Below, one piece after another: positions 49,606-58,775 of a DNA stretch of 64,000 nucleotides. This DNA is from an uncultured Prevotellaceae bacterium. GTDB taxonomy: Bacteria; Bacteroidota; Bacteroidia; Bacteroidales; Bacteroidaceae. Within the stretch, counting starts at the first letter, position 1; every line of letters starts with the position of its first letter. The position numbers were made by a program, and so were the translations under genes. The stretch spans positions 1 through 64,000 of the forward strand of contig OMXS01000003.1 in the NCBI GenBank assembly GCA_900315095.1, read 5' to 3'. A model generated the notes under the pieces. That model was not told the DNA's origin, did not search any database, and saw only the letters and a list, made by a program, of their open reading frames with translations.

Positions 49606-50445
49606 TTATTGCTTGTTGCGCAGCATGTGCTGGTAGGTGAATGTTCGCAGCCTGTTGGGGAAGACATATTGCACGAGGCCTCTCACGATGCCGTTATAAA
49701 CAAGGCGCGGATAGGTGATGATGCCTTCGCGACGCATGTACTTGAATATCTCCATGTGGTCTTTGTAGTAGTTACCGCCGCTGCGACGAGCAAACTGACT
49801 TCTGCCCGAACGAACATTTACCACCACCTCTGGTATGTTGCGGAACTTACAGCCGGTCTTTATCATGCGTGCCCACAGATAATAGTCCTCCTGACGGTAT
49901 TTGCTGTTGTAGTTTCCCGCTTTCAGAAGGTCGGCTTTCTTGAAGATTACCGTGACGTGGTTAACACCGCAGCGCGACTTCATGAAGTTCTTTATCCCTG
50001 AATCGTCAAGTGGCAACACGCGCTTGTCCATGATGTTATCTGGTGTCCCCTCGAACTCGGTTATCATTCCGCCTACGATGCTCAGTTCTGAGTCTTCGTC
50101 AAAGCATTTCATCTGCTTCTCGAAACGGTAGGGAAGTGCGAGGTCGTCAGCATCCATACGTGCAATGTAGTCATAATGGCAGTTTTCAACCGCCAGTCGT
50201 AGTGATGCACCAAGTCCGTTATTCTCTTTCTGTGGCAGGAAGATAATGTCTATTCCTTCTTGTTTAGCCACGTTCTTGGTGTCTTCAATGACTTTTACAC
50301 ACTCATCGCTTATCGGTCCATCGCCCACAATGACAATCTCGTTGGGCTTAAGTGTTTGGTATATGACACTTTTCAACGCATCTCCCAGATATTCTGGGAC
50401 ATCGTTCTTGTAAACTGCCATTGCGATTGAAAATGCCTTTGCCAT
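49606..50445 (-). CDS. Family 2 glycosyltransferase (AmsE-like)
   Basis: A 279-aa enzyme: SIAMAVYKNDVPEYLGDALK, SVIYQTLKPNEIVIVGDGPI, LPQKENNGLGASLRLAVENC and YIARMDADDLALPYRFEKQM (MDADD). This set of motifs is typical of the amylovoran AmsE-like GT2 group, often galactosyltransferases. Ten nt downstream of the export gene. Confidence 0.92.
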   Translation of the reverse strand: MAKAFSIAMAVYKNDVPEYLGDALKSVIYQTLKPNEIVIVGDGPISDECVKVIEDTKNVAKQEGIDIIFLPQKENNGLGASLRLAVENCHYDYIARMDADDLALPYRFEKQMKCFDEDSELSIVGGMITEFEGTPDNIMDKRVLPLDDSGIKNFMKSRCGVNHVTVIFKKADLLKAGNYNSKYRQEDYYLWARMIKTGCKFRNIPEVVVNVRSGRSQFARRSGGNYYKDHMEIFKYMRREGIITYPRLVYNGIVRGLVQYVFPNRLRTFTYQHMLRNKQ

Positions 50446-50454
50446 AACACTTAT

Positions 50455-52977
50455 TTACTTGATTATGTTAGCCAATGTGGCGATGATGGTGGCAAATGAC
50501 GCCACGCTCGATGCTATTGAGAGTGTTTGTGCAAGCATGCGTGGGTCGCGTTCTGCCTTGCTTGGCACGAATATCTCGCAACCAGGTTCTGGCTTGGCGT
50601 TATGTGCCACACGTGCCACCTTACCGTTCATATATATAATAAAGGTGTGACTCTTTTTGGCGCGGTTGCCCCATCCACCAGCTTGGTCGATGTAGTATCC
50701 TGCCTTCTTTCCTTTCTGGTAACCAACGGTGTTGGGGTACATCACATCACCGCTTATCTTCACCGTACTGGTGTATTGTGGCACTATGAGACGGTCGCCC
50801 TCGCGCAGCACGATATCCTCATCGCATCCAGGCTGTGCCAATGCTTTGTTGAGTTCTATACCGACGTAATAAACGTCACCGATGTCAATTTTCTTAACGT
50901 CGATAGTATCTTTGCTGCCACTCTGCGTCTTTGCCATTTTCAACAAAGCCTCGGTGCGCATACGCTCCTCTGGCGTAAACCTGCGTTCCAGTCGAGCGCC
51001 CTTAGTGTAGGCTCGGTCGTTCACTCCACCAGCAGCCTTGATGAGGTCGCTCAGTCGCTGGTTCTTGCGCTCCAATGTATAGGTACCGCTAAACATCACC
51101 TCGCCTTCGACAATTACATTCTGTTGCTGGTAGAATCCTGGACTCTTGCGGACATACACCTCATCAAATGGCATTAGTGTGAATCCTGGTTCTCCATCGA
51201 TAACAAAACCGTCTTTAAGAGCAAAACTATAAGTGCGTGCTATGATAGAGTCTGTTTGGAATGCCTTAGGATTGCTTACACGGCGAGCCACATCCACCTT
51301 CACCGTAGATGCTGTCTGCTTCAGTCCTCCCGCTTGCAGCACGAAGTCTTCAAGAGTCTCATTTTCGGCGTATTTATAAACGCCTGGATACTGCACCTCA
51401 CCATGTATGGTTATGGTTTGCTCCTCCATCATTTCCTGTTTCGTCGGTATAAAGAGCACATCGTTGGGTTTCAGAGCAAGGTCGGGTACTGTTCCCTTCA
51501 TAATTCCGTCGATGTCGACGGCAATCACTTGCAGCGTACGGTCTTCCTTCATGCGGTGCATCACGGCATGTGCTGTGAATGCCTCCTCAGTTACGCCTTC
51601 ACAACTCTCGAGCAACTCGCGCACGGTAGTTATGTTGCCGCCCACCTGATACATGCCAGGACGGAATACAGCACCCTTCACTTCTACCATGTTAGCAAAG
51701 CGGGGCAGAATGGAGTCAACGCTTACAGAGTCTTCGTCTGCAAGATGGAAAGAACTCATGTCGAACTCGTCAACATTATAAACAGAGAACTCGCGACCGG
51801 TCTTACGCACCAGTCTTACTGACTTAGTATAGGCATCGCCTGTGAATCCTCCAGCATATTTCAATAGAGTGCCAACGCTCTCGTTGCGGCGCATTTCGTA
51901 GAACATTGGGCGCTTAACCTTACCTGTGATGTTCACTAAGCAGTCGTAAGGTCCTACAACAATAACATCGTTCTCGGCAAGGCGCACATTGCCAGTCAGT
52001 TTGCCGTTCAGGATGTAGTCATAAATGTCAACTGTCGATATGAGTTGGCTATTTCTATAAACCTTGATGTTACGCAGGGTACCGAGGTCGTTCACTCCGC
52101 CAGCCATATATAAGGCATGGAACACAGATGCAAATGCAGACAGCGTGTAGGTGCCAGGTGCCTTTACCTCGCCCATCACGTTAACCATAATGGTGCGCGT
52201 CTGGCCGACTGTGAGTCTTATCTGACTGCTGCTGTAGCGCGAACCAAGTGTGGAGCGAAGATGTGCATTAGCCTGGGAAACTGTCATGCCAGATACTTGT
52301 ACAGGTCCGAAACCTTCTATCGTTACTGTTCCGTCGGGGCTCACCGTGCTCTGAACAGTCTTCTGCGAAGCACCATAGATGTCGATAAACACGGCATCGC
52401 CAGGACCCAGACGGTAGTTTTGCGGTGTGGCAATGTTCATGTTTGGCTCGAATGTGAGCATCTTGTTGTTAAAGATGTCACGTCCGAACACCTTGCGCTT
52501 GCCACTCTCCTCATATAGCATTTCAAGAGAGTCGGGCAACATATAACCCACTTGGTCATTGATAGTCACAAAGTCCTCGTCTGCCTCATTGTATGTGTGG
52601 CGTGCTTCGCGAGCGCTTTGCATTCTCTGCGATGTTCCTCGCTGAGCCTCCAAGCGTCTCCTCTGCATCTCCTGAGCATCCATCTCCTTTGTGTCGCCGT
52701 TGTTTACTCGCATTCGTGAAGTGGCACTAGTACCGTCATCTACGGTTCCCAAACCCTGATTTTTCTGCATGCGGTCATAGGTGTTCTTCACACGGCGAAT
52801 CTGGTTGATGTCAACACCGCGCTGCATCAGTTTCGTCACTATCTGTGCCTGAGAAGTACCCCTCTCATATTCCTTAAGCACGAATTGCATAACCTGCTCG
52901 TCTGTCATTGACGACTGGGCAAATGATCCAATGGAACAAAAGCCCAACAAGAATGCTATAATCAGTAATTTCTTCAT
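50455..52977 (-). CDS. Wza-like polysaccharide export protein with several SLBB domains
   Basis: An 840-aa outer-membrane export protein with a signal peptide (LLIIAFLLGFCSIGSFA). After a Gln/Arg-rich N-terminal part (to about residue 155) comes the Poly_export domain (NYRLGPGDAVFIDIYGASQK, TVSPDGTVTIEGFGPVQVSG). Then come at least five SLBB repeats (for example IMVNVMGEVKAPGTYTLSAF, TITIHGEVQYPGVYKYAENE, VIVEGEVMFSGTYTLERKNQ). A C-terminal membrane segment ends it. Much longer than E. coli Wza (379 aa) because of the extra SLBB repeats. Typical of Bacteroidota. Confidence 0.92.
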   Translation of the reverse strand: MKKLLIIAFLLGFCSIGSFAQSSMTDEQVMQFVLKEYERGTSQAQIVTKLMQRGVDINQIRRVKNTYDRMQKNQGLGTVDDGTSATSRMRVNNGDTKEMDAQEMQRRRLEAQRGTSQRMQSAREARHTYNEADEDFVTINDQVGYMLPDSLEMLYEESGKRKVFGRDIFNNKMLTFEPNMNIATPQNYRLGPGDAVFIDIYGASQKTVQSTVSPDGTVTIEGFGPVQVSGMTVSQANAHLRSTLGSRYSSSQIRLTVGQTRTIMVNVMGEVKAPGTYTLSAFASVFHALYMAGGVNDLGTLRNIKVYRNSQLISTVDIYDYILNGKLTGNVRLAENDVIVVGPYDCLVNITGKVKRPMFYEMRRNESVGTLLKYAGGFTGDAYTKSVRLVRKTGREFSVYNVDEFDMSSFHLADEDSVSVDSILPRFANMVEVKGAVFRPGMYQVGGNITTVRELLESCEGVTEEAFTAHAVMHRMKEDRTLQVIAVDIDGIMKGTVPDLALKPNDVLFIPTKQEMMEEQTITIHGEVQYPGVYKYAENETLEDFVLQAGGLKQTASTVKVDVARRVSNPKAFQTDSIIARTYSFALKDGFVIDGEPGFTLMPFDEVYVRKSPGFYQQQNVIVEGEVMFSGTYTLERKNQRLSDLIKAAGGVNDRAYTKGARLERRFTPEERMRTEALLKMAKTQSGSKDTIDVKKIDIGDVYYVGIELNKALAQPGCDEDIVLREGDRLIVPQYTSTVKISGDVMYPNTVGYQKGKKAGYYIDQAGGWGNRAKKSHTFIIYMNGKVARVAHNAKPEPGCEIFVPSKAERDPRMLAQTLSIASSVASFATIIATLANIIK

Positions 52978-52980
52978 AAT

Positions 52981-53631
52981 CTAAAATTTTTTACCGCTCA
53001 CAATGCTCAGTGCCGTGTTCATCATTATCTTGAAGTCTCCCATAAGCGAGCGAGTCTCCAGATAGTGAATGTCCATTTCAAGGCGTTTCAGCATTTTCTC
53101 CATAGTGTCAGTATATCCGTTATAGAGTGTTGCCTCAGAGGTAAGCCCGGGGCGCATCTCATAGATGATAGGGTAGCGGTTGTCGAGTTCCATTATCTTC
53201 TCGATGAAGAAACGGCGCTCGGGACGCGGCCCCACTATAGACATGTCACCGCAGAGCACATTCCACAGTTGAGGCAGTTCGTCGAGATGATGCTCCCGAA
53301 GAAAACGCTCAAGGCCTGTAGATGCTACGCCCTCGGCATGCGGCACCAGTTGGGGACCATTTTTCTCTGTGTCCTTGCTCATGGTGCGGAACTTGTATAT
53401 AGTGAAAGGCTTGCCGCCTTTGCCTATCCTTTCCTGACTGAAGATGGCAGGACCGTTGTGCTGCAACTTCAGCATTATGACAAGTGCCAATATGAGAGGC
53501 CAAAGAAAGAACAATGCCGTTGCAGACCCTGTGATGTCGATAATTCGTTTGACGGCTCGCTGAGCCGCATTCATCGCATCATGGCTATTAGGCATGTCAA
53601 TTCTCTTTTTCTCCATTTGGTTATGGTACAC
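52981..53631 (-). CDS. Undecaprenyl-phosphate sugar phosphotransferase (bacterial sugar transferase)
   Basis: A 216-aa monotopic enzyme (PglC-like core only): VKRIIDITGSATALFFLWPL membrane re-entrant helix, FSQERIGKGGKPFTIYKFRT, HLDELPQLWNVLCGDMSIVG-PRPERRFF and YEMRPGLTSEATLYNG. Starts polysaccharide synthesis by moving a sugar-phosphate to the lipid carrier. First gene of the operon reading 53.6 to 40.4 kb. The start could also be Met6 (53616); both lie within the transcript predicted from the promoter at 53672. Confidence 0.92.
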   Translation of the reverse strand: MYHNQMEKKRIDMPNSHDAMNAAQRAVKRIIDITGSATALFFLWPLILALVIMLKLQHNGPAIFSQERIGKGGKPFTIYKFRTMSKDTEKNGPQLVPHAEGVASTGLERFLREHHLDELPQLWNVLCGDMSIVGPRPERRFFIEKIMELDNRYPIIYEMRPGLTSEATLYNGYTDTMEKMLKRLEMDIHYLETRSLMGDFKIMMNTALSIVSGKKF

Positions 53632-53671
53632 TTATCCTATATATAATAACACAATTTCCGTTAAAATGTTG

Positions 53672-53679
53672 CAAAGGTA
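53672..53679 (-). promoter_or_regulatory. -7 box of the polysaccharide operon
   Basis: TACCTTTG on the minus strand, about 40 nt before the first gene. -33 box weak. Confidence 0.55.
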
Positions 53680-53796
53680 CACATATTTTTTTTATTATTG
53701 TGGTTAATGCCCTTATTTTTGCTCTTCATGGGTTGTTAAATGCTTGTATTTTGCCATCAGCAAATCAGTAATAGACGTTTGTTGCACTCCCATTAT

Positions 53797-53933
53797 ATAC
53801 CTTTTGGTATCTCGTTTGTATACCTTTTGGCATCTCACTTATATATCTTTTGGTATCTCACTTATATACCTTTTGACATCTCACTTATATATCTTTGGAG
53901 TCTCATTTATGTATCATTGGCACCCCACCGACC
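53797..53933. repeat. 23-bp tandem repeat array
   Basis: Six units starting at 53797, 53820, 53843, 53866, 53889 and 53911, of the type ataccttttggcatctcact. The 410-bp gap between the polysaccharide operon and ssrA contains this array and two promoters. Confidence 0.85.
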
Positions 53934-53997
53934 TATTCTTCATTCCTGATTGCATATAAGATAATGATTGAGAAAGGTTAAAATATCTGCCGAATTA

Positions 53998-54028
53998 TTT
54001 GCAAGTTCAGAAAAAATGTATACCTTTG
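53998..54028 (+). promoter_or_regulatory. ssrA promoter
   Basis: TTTG (53998-54001), 19 nt, TACCTTTG (54021-54028), 14 nt before the RNA 5' end. Confidence 0.8.
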
Positions 54029-54042
54029 CCGCGCAATACTCT

Positions 54043-54440
54043 GGGGTTGACTGGATTTGACAGCAGGCTGGAGTGGTACGTAAGCACGCGGAGCGTTGGC
54101 TGGTGGCTCCTAAATCCCAATGGTCATCAAATTTATCTGGCAACAACAACTATGCTCTCGCTGCCTAAACGAAGTACAGTAGTTTACTGGCTTAATTCCG
54201 TCACTAGGTGATGGAACGAGACATCGCTCAAAAGCCGTCGTCCCGAGGCTCTTTGGTTTAGCGGTGCAGCAAAATCGGGAATAGTCAGGCAATGCCTCGG
54301 TTGCATGATGAGATTTAGAGGATAAGGCAGTGGTTGGTGGTCCAGGTCTTGCCGCTGCACGAAAACCGAAGGCTGGAATAAGCGTGTAGAAAGCGTATGG
54401 TTTCCCTGTTTGGACGCGGGTTCGACTCCCGCCAGCTCCA
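54043..54440 (+). ncRNA. ssrA: Transfer-messenger RNA (tmRNA)
   Basis: Rescues stalled ribosomes and tags incomplete proteins. The 5' end ggggttgactggatttgaca and the 3' end gttcgactcccgccagctcc form the tRNA-like domain (7-bp acceptor with G-U pairs, T-arm with GTTCGACTC). The tag frame encodes GNNNYALAA (54139-54165) then TAA, matching the Bacteroidota tag type ending ALAA. The CCA end is not encoded. Followed by a terminator and then a second partial copy of the 3' end. Confidence 0.96.
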
Positions 54441-54444
54441 CTTT

Positions 54445-54473
54445 AAAAGCGCACCTTGTGGTGCGTTTTTTTT
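54445..54473 (+). terminator. ssrA terminator
   Basis: cgcacc/ggtgcg stem (54450-54455, 54460-54465) and a run of eight T. Confidence 0.85.
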
Positions 54474-54549
54474 GTTGCGCTGCCATTATTCTCCCCGCGT
54501 GCGGGTTCTTTTAGTCACTTCGTTTTGTAAAAGCGACCAAGGTCGAGCG

Positions 54550-54598
54550 CGACTCCCGCCAGCTCCACCTTAAAAGCGCACAATGAAGTGCGCTTTTG
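54550..54598 (+). repeat. Duplicated 3' end of ssrA with terminator
   Basis: 32 bp (54550-54581) match 54423-54454 with one mismatch, covering T-arm, acceptor strand and start of the terminator. A second hairpin (gcgcac/gtgcgc) with a T-run follows. The duplication of an RNA-gene 3' end is the usual trace of an integrative element at ssrA. Confidence 0.8.
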
Positions 54599-54704
54599 TC
54601 ATATATGTACATATGAAAAGGCAAAAGGTTATGTGCTGTATGCTAAATAATTGAAAAACATTAAATATGTACTTTGAAAGAATGGCAATATGAGGAAAAA
54701 TGAT

Positions 54705-54712
54705 TAGTTTTG
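54705..54712 (+). promoter_or_regulatory. -7 box of the PheC-like lipoprotein gene
   Basis: TAGTTTTG; a frame extension starting at 54710 would begin inside it, so the start is set at 54740. Confidence 0.5.
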
Positions 54713-54739
54713 CAGCCGAAAATAAAAAGAATACTAAGA

Positions 54740-55912
54740 ATGAGAGACAAAGTATATAGATTTAGGCAGTTTATGGTTGCTGCCATCATGATAGTTTGCG
54801 GCTTAACGGTGCTGTCGGCGTGTCAAAAGGATGATAACCAAGACCGCGTTACGGCGATTTCAGATGCTGTGTGGGCGTATAGTCAGGCTAATCCTGACGG
54901 TTTTACTCTTGACATACGCTCGATGACGGTGCCAAAGGAGGGCATAGCTGTTAGTTATGCTGCCACTCAGGGCAGTCATTCGCGTGACAAACTCGACTTC
55001 GTGGTAAGGCATGCGCTTCAGCACGACGGTTATGTGGGTGGTTGGCAGAATCCTGAAAATGGTCTATATTATTTCGACAGCACACGACTGTTCCCCGAAG
55101 ATAAACTTGCTGATGCATTAAAGTTCGGTAGGGATAACGGCCAGTATTCCGCATTCGTGCTTTCTCTGTTTGCAGATGTTCCAGTAAATGGTAAAATTGC
55201 TGAGATTGTTGAACGTGGCACATTGCTTGTTGGCACGACGGGAGACTATCGCCCGTTGTCTTTCTGTGAGCCCGAGACAGGGAAATATTGGGGATTCGGC
55301 ATTGAAATGGCGGAAGAGATTGCCCGACGGTTGGGTGTTGCGACGTCGTTCGTGAAGACCTCGTGGCCAACGCTTACTGCTGATGTTCTTGCCGACCCAC
55401 AGACATTTGACTTTGCCATCGGCGGTATTACCATTACTGACACCCGACGTGAGACGATGTTGATGAGTGACGGTTATCTTGCCAATGGAAAAACTATATT
55501 GTGCCGTGCAAATGATAGCGATAAATACAAGTCGCTGGAAGACATTAATCGTCCGGAAGTCACGGTAATGGTAAATCCTGGAGGACTAAATGAGAAGTTT
55601 GCCAACGAGAACCTTCCAAATGCAACTATCGTGGTGCATGAAAAGAATGAAGAGATACCTTCTCTTATCGCAGAAGGACAGGCTGACGTTATGATTACAG
55701 AGATAACCGAGGCACCATACTATGTGAAAAATGACTCGCGACTTGCTGCGCCGTTGTTGGACAATCCATTCACTCACGGAGAGATAGGTGTACTGATGCG
55801 AAAGGGACAAGACGACCTGTTGCAAATGGTAAATGCGATTATCGGACAAATGAAGAGTGACGGCTCGCTGCGTCGCTTGCATGAGAAGTATGGTCTTTCC
55901 TATGGCTTCTAA
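54740..55912 (+). CDS. PheC-like periplasmic binding protein/dehydratase lipoprotein with extra N-terminal domain
   Basis: A 390-aa lipoprotein (signal MVAAIMIVCGLTVLSACQKD). Residues about 30-150 form a separate domain containing RDKLDFVVRHALQHDGYVGG and WQNPENGLYYFDSTRLFPED, whose family I cannot name. From about 155 there is a solute-binding (SBP3) fold closest to cyclohexadienyl/prephenate dehydratase PheC: GTTGDYRPLSFCEPETGKYW, FVKTSWPTLTADVLADPQTF, FAIGGITITDTRRETMLMS, VMVNPGGLNEKFANENL and ADVMITEITEAPYYVK. PheC makes phenylpyruvate from prephenate. Which activity is kept here is unknown. Confidence 0.85.
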   Translation: MRDKVYRFRQFMVAAIMIVCGLTVLSACQKDDNQDRVTAISDAVWAYSQANPDGFTLDIRSMTVPKEGIAVSYAATQGSHSRDKLDFVVRHALQHDGYVGGWQNPENGLYYFDSTRLFPEDKLADALKFGRDNGQYSAFVLSLFADVPVNGKIAEIVERGTLLVGTTGDYRPLSFCEPETGKYWGFGIEMAEEIARRLGVATSFVKTSWPTLTADVLADPQTFDFAIGGITITDTRRETMLMSDGYLANGKTILCRANDSDKYKSLEDINRPEVTVMVNPGGLNEKFANENLPNATIVVHEKNEEIPSLIAEGQADVMITEITEAPYYVKNDSRLAAPLLDNPFTHGEIGVLMRKGQDDLLQMVNAIIGQMKSDGSLRRLHEKYGLSYGF

Positions 55913-55992
55913 TTATTTTGTGTTTTGTCTCTAATTCATTATAATATGTAAATAATGAGTATTTTGGGGTTGGGTTATAGGAAATAATGATG

Positions 55993-56000
55993 TACCTTTG
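55993..56000 (+). promoter_or_regulatory. -7 box of the first CotH gene
   Basis: TACCTTTG, 29 nt before the ATG. Confidence 0.55.
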
Positions 56001-56029
56001 CAGCAGTAAATCATATTAAACTATAAATC

Positions 56030-58519
56030 ATGAAGAAAACTTTACTCATGTCTCTTGCCGTACTCGGTCTTTCGACGCAGGCAAAAGCACAATTAGTTAT
56101 TAACGAAATCATGCAATCGAACATCGACTGCATAATGGATGACCTTAACGAGTTCCCCGATTCCTGGGTGGAACTATATAACAGCGGTGATACACCCGTT
56201 AATCTCGCTGACTATAAGATAGGCAGTAAGAAAAGTGCTAGCAAAGCATGGCAACTGCCAAACAAGACGGTAAATGCCCATGATTACGTGGTGATTTTCT
56301 GTGACAAAGAGGAAAACGGTCTCCATACTAGTTTCCGCCTGGAGTCTGACGATGCAGGCAGCGTCTATCTGTTCAAAGGTGACGAAACAGTAGGAAAAGA
56401 GGACTATGTTGCTATGCCCGCACCAAACATCGCCTACGGACGCAAGACTGATGGTGGTGATGAATGGGGCTATCAGGCTACACCAACACCAGGGGCAGCC
56501 AACTGCGGCACTACCTATACTGATGTTCTTGGTTCACCTGTGTTCAGCGCCGAGGGCAAAGTATACACCACTAGTAAGAATATAAGACTCACAATTAGTG
56601 TTCCAGAGGATGCTCCAGAGGGAACAGTAATCAGATACACCACAAACGGTAGCGAGCCGACAGCGACCAGTACGCTTTATTCGTCACCAATAATGATAAA
56701 CAGCGCTAATCGCGTGATACGTGCGAAACTATTCTGCGATGGTTATCTGTCCCCCATATCTACGACACAGTCATACATCTTCCTTGGTCGTGACTTTACT
56801 CTCCCCGTCATTTCCATCGTTACCGACGATCGTTATTTGAACGATGCTGCCATCGGTATCATTGCGAACAACCCCAACAAGGAAAACAAGCACGACTGGC
56901 GCCGACCAATCAACTTTGAATACTTTGACAACGCGGGTACAGAAAGTGCTCTCAATCAACTATGCGAGACACGTGTGGCTGGAGGACAGTCGCGTGAGCA
57001 CGCCCTGAAGACGCTGGTGGTTTATGCCAATAAGCGATTTGGAACGAAACGTCTTGAATATGAGTTCTTCCCCGAACAGAAACCGGGTATTACAGAATTC
57101 AAGAGCCTCATGCTGCGTAATGCAGGCAACGACTTCGGTGGACTTTACATGCGTGATGCTATCATCCAGCGCGTAATGGGACAAAATGCTGATCTCGACT
57201 GGCAAGCATGGCAACCAACTGTAGTATTTATAAATGGAGAGTATAAGGGAATGTTGAACATCCGCGAACGTTCAAACGATGACAACATATTCTCGAACTA
57301 CAAGAACAATAAGGGTAAAGGACTTGAGGATATCGACATGGTCGAAATCTCACAGGAAAACTCACAGATGGTGGAGGAACTAAAGGTAGGAACATGGGAC
57401 AACTATAATGCCTTCAAGGCCTTCTTCCACGAGAGCGGACACTCTATGGCCGAATATTCCAGTCTCATGGACTGCAATGAGTTTATCAACATCATGGCAA
57501 TGAACCTTTATTATGGCAACCTCGACTTCCCAGGCAACAACCTCGTTGTGTGGAGACCAATAGCCGATGACGGAAAATGGAGATGGATTGCAAAAGACAC
57601 CGACTTCGGACTTGGACTCTACGGTCGTCCTGCCGATTACAACACCATCGCATGGATTAATAACCCCAACTACGACCAAAACAATGCGTGGGCCAATACT
57701 AGTGAGGCTACGATGCTCTTCCGCAATCTGATGGAAGACCCTGACTTTAAACGCGAGTTCATTGACCGCTGTGCCATTTACATGGGTGACTTCTTGAACG
57801 AAAGTGGAACACGTGAGATATGGGACCCGATGGCAGATCTCGTTAAGCCTGAACTCATACAGCACCGCAATCTCTATTCATGGAGTTGGTGGGGTCCAGA
57901 ACAGGACATCCAGAATGAAATCAACAATGCCCGCAACTGGCTCAGCCAGCGCACCAATAATTTCTATACACATCTGAAGAACTACTATAACCTCGGTACG
58001 CTTACCAATATGACTGTAAACAAGGATCTTTCTGAAGCTGATGCCAAGGATATCCCGTTCTATTTCAATGGTGTGAAGTTGACTAAGGGCGTGTTCGACG
58101 GCAAGTTCTTCCAAAACCGCTCAGTCACTCTTGAGGGAACGGCAGAAAATGGTAAGAAAGTTGTTGGATGGACGGTGACTAAAACGGTGTCTGGCAACAC
58201 TACAACGACACAGGTTGACGGTTCGCAGTATGCGTTCACTATGCCTGCATGTACAAAGTTACAGATAAATGCTATCACGGGAATTGATACAGGTATCAAT
58301 GATGTAGAGTCGGCTGTATGGGCTTGGAACTATGCAAACGGTACACTTTCTGTCAATGATGTCGCAGCAGGCATCCGTGTAAGTCTGTATGACCTCAGCG
58401 GTATTCTCATTGATCAGAAGACAGCAACGGGCGCACGCCTCTCTTTCTCAGTTCCTTCAAACCGCGTTTATGTGTTGAAAGTGGGAAATGATAAAGGAGT
58501 AAAGATTGTAGTGGAGTAG
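56030..58519 (+). CDS. Secreted CotH-type protein with lamin-tail domain, paralogue 1
   Basis: An 829-aa protein: signal peptide (MKKTLLMSLAVLGLSTQAKA), lamin-tail-like domain at about 22-150 (LVINEIMQSNIDCIMDDLNE, DSWVELYNSGDTPVNLADYK). A chitobiase C-terminal-like domain follows at about 165-250 (VIRYTTNGSEPTATSTLYSS). The CotH kinase-like domain lies at about 330-640 (FKSLMLRNAGNDFGGLYMRD, FINGEYKGMLNIRERSNDDN, WRWIAKDTDFGLGLYG). A type IX-like C-terminal sorting domain (VSLYDLSGILIDQKTATGAR ... VYVLKVGNDKGVKIVVE) ends it. CotH is a spore-coat kinase in Bacillus; the bacterial surface versions have unknown substrates. Tandem with a close paralogue. Confidence 0.9.
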   Translation: MKKTLLMSLAVLGLSTQAKAQLVINEIMQSNIDCIMDDLNEFPDSWVELYNSGDTPVNLADYKIGSKKSASKAWQLPNKTVNAHDYVVIFCDKEENGLHTSFRLESDDAGSVYLFKGDETVGKEDYVAMPAPNIAYGRKTDGGDEWGYQATPTPGAANCGTTYTDVLGSPVFSAEGKVYTTSKNIRLTISVPEDAPEGTVIRYTTNGSEPTATSTLYSSPIMINSANRVIRAKLFCDGYLSPISTTQSYIFLGRDFTLPVISIVTDDRYLNDAAIGIIANNPNKENKHDWRRPINFEYFDNAGTESALNQLCETRVAGGQSREHALKTLVVYANKRFGTKRLEYEFFPEQKPGITEFKSLMLRNAGNDFGGLYMRDAIIQRVMGQNADLDWQAWQPTVVFINGEYKGMLNIRERSNDDNIFSNYKNNKGKGLEDIDMVEISQENSQMVEELKVGTWDNYNAFKAFFHESGHSMAEYSSLMDCNEFINIMAMNLYYGNLDFPGNNLVVWRPIADDGKWRWIAKDTDFGLGLYGRPADYNTIAWINNPNYDQNNAWANTSEATMLFRNLMEDPDFKREFIDRCAIYMGDFLNESGTREIWDPMADLVKPELIQHRNLYSWSWWGPEQDIQNEINNARNWLSQRTNNFYTHLKNYYNLGTLTNMTVNKDLSEADAKDIPFYFNGVKLTKGVFDGKFFQNRSVTLEGTAENGKKVVGWTVTKTVSGNTTTTQVDGSQYAFTMPACTKLQINAITGIDTGINDVESAVWAWNYANGTLSVNDVAAGIRVSLYDLSGILIDQKTATGARLSFSVPSNRVYVLKVGNDKGVKIVVE

Positions 58520-58550
58520 TTCCACTTATCTTCCCTTAAGGGGTTTTAAT

Positions 58551-58607
58551 AACAAACAAGTGAGCGTTGGACAGGATATTTTTCCTTTCAACGCTTATTT
58601 GTTTGCT
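58551..58607 (+). terminator. Terminator between CotH paralogues
   Basis: caaacaagtgagcgttg pairs with caacgcttatttgtttg (one mismatch); an inner T-run lies in the loop. Confidence 0.6.
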
Positions 58608-58711
58608 ATGGAATACAATTGGACAACTTTCCTAAGCGTCTCTAAACCATTTAGAAATGCTTTTTTGATATTTTTAAGAAGTCATATATAATTGAGATTA
58701 ATAAAAAGATG

Positions 58712-58719
58712 TATCTTTG
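58712..58719 (+). promoter_or_regulatory. -7 box of the second CotH gene
   Basis: TATCTTTG; it lies inside an upstream frame extension starting at 58692, so translation begins at 58776. Confidence 0.6.
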
Positions 58720-58775
58720 CAACCGAAGACACTGATGTCTGTTGTGTAAGGCTAAGAATCTCAAAACTACTAAAT

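Noticed and set aside
53797-53933. CRISPR array
   Set aside because: Units follow each other with no unique spacers and vary in sequence; no cas genes in the window. The same holds for the other 22-bp arrays.
54184-54486. 100-aa minus-strand frame
   Set aside because: Falls inside ssrA; the tmRNA explains the sequence.
58692-58775. Upstream start of the second CotH gene
   Set aside because: The extension spans the promoter TATCTTTG; the next Met starts a proper signal peptide matching the paralogue.
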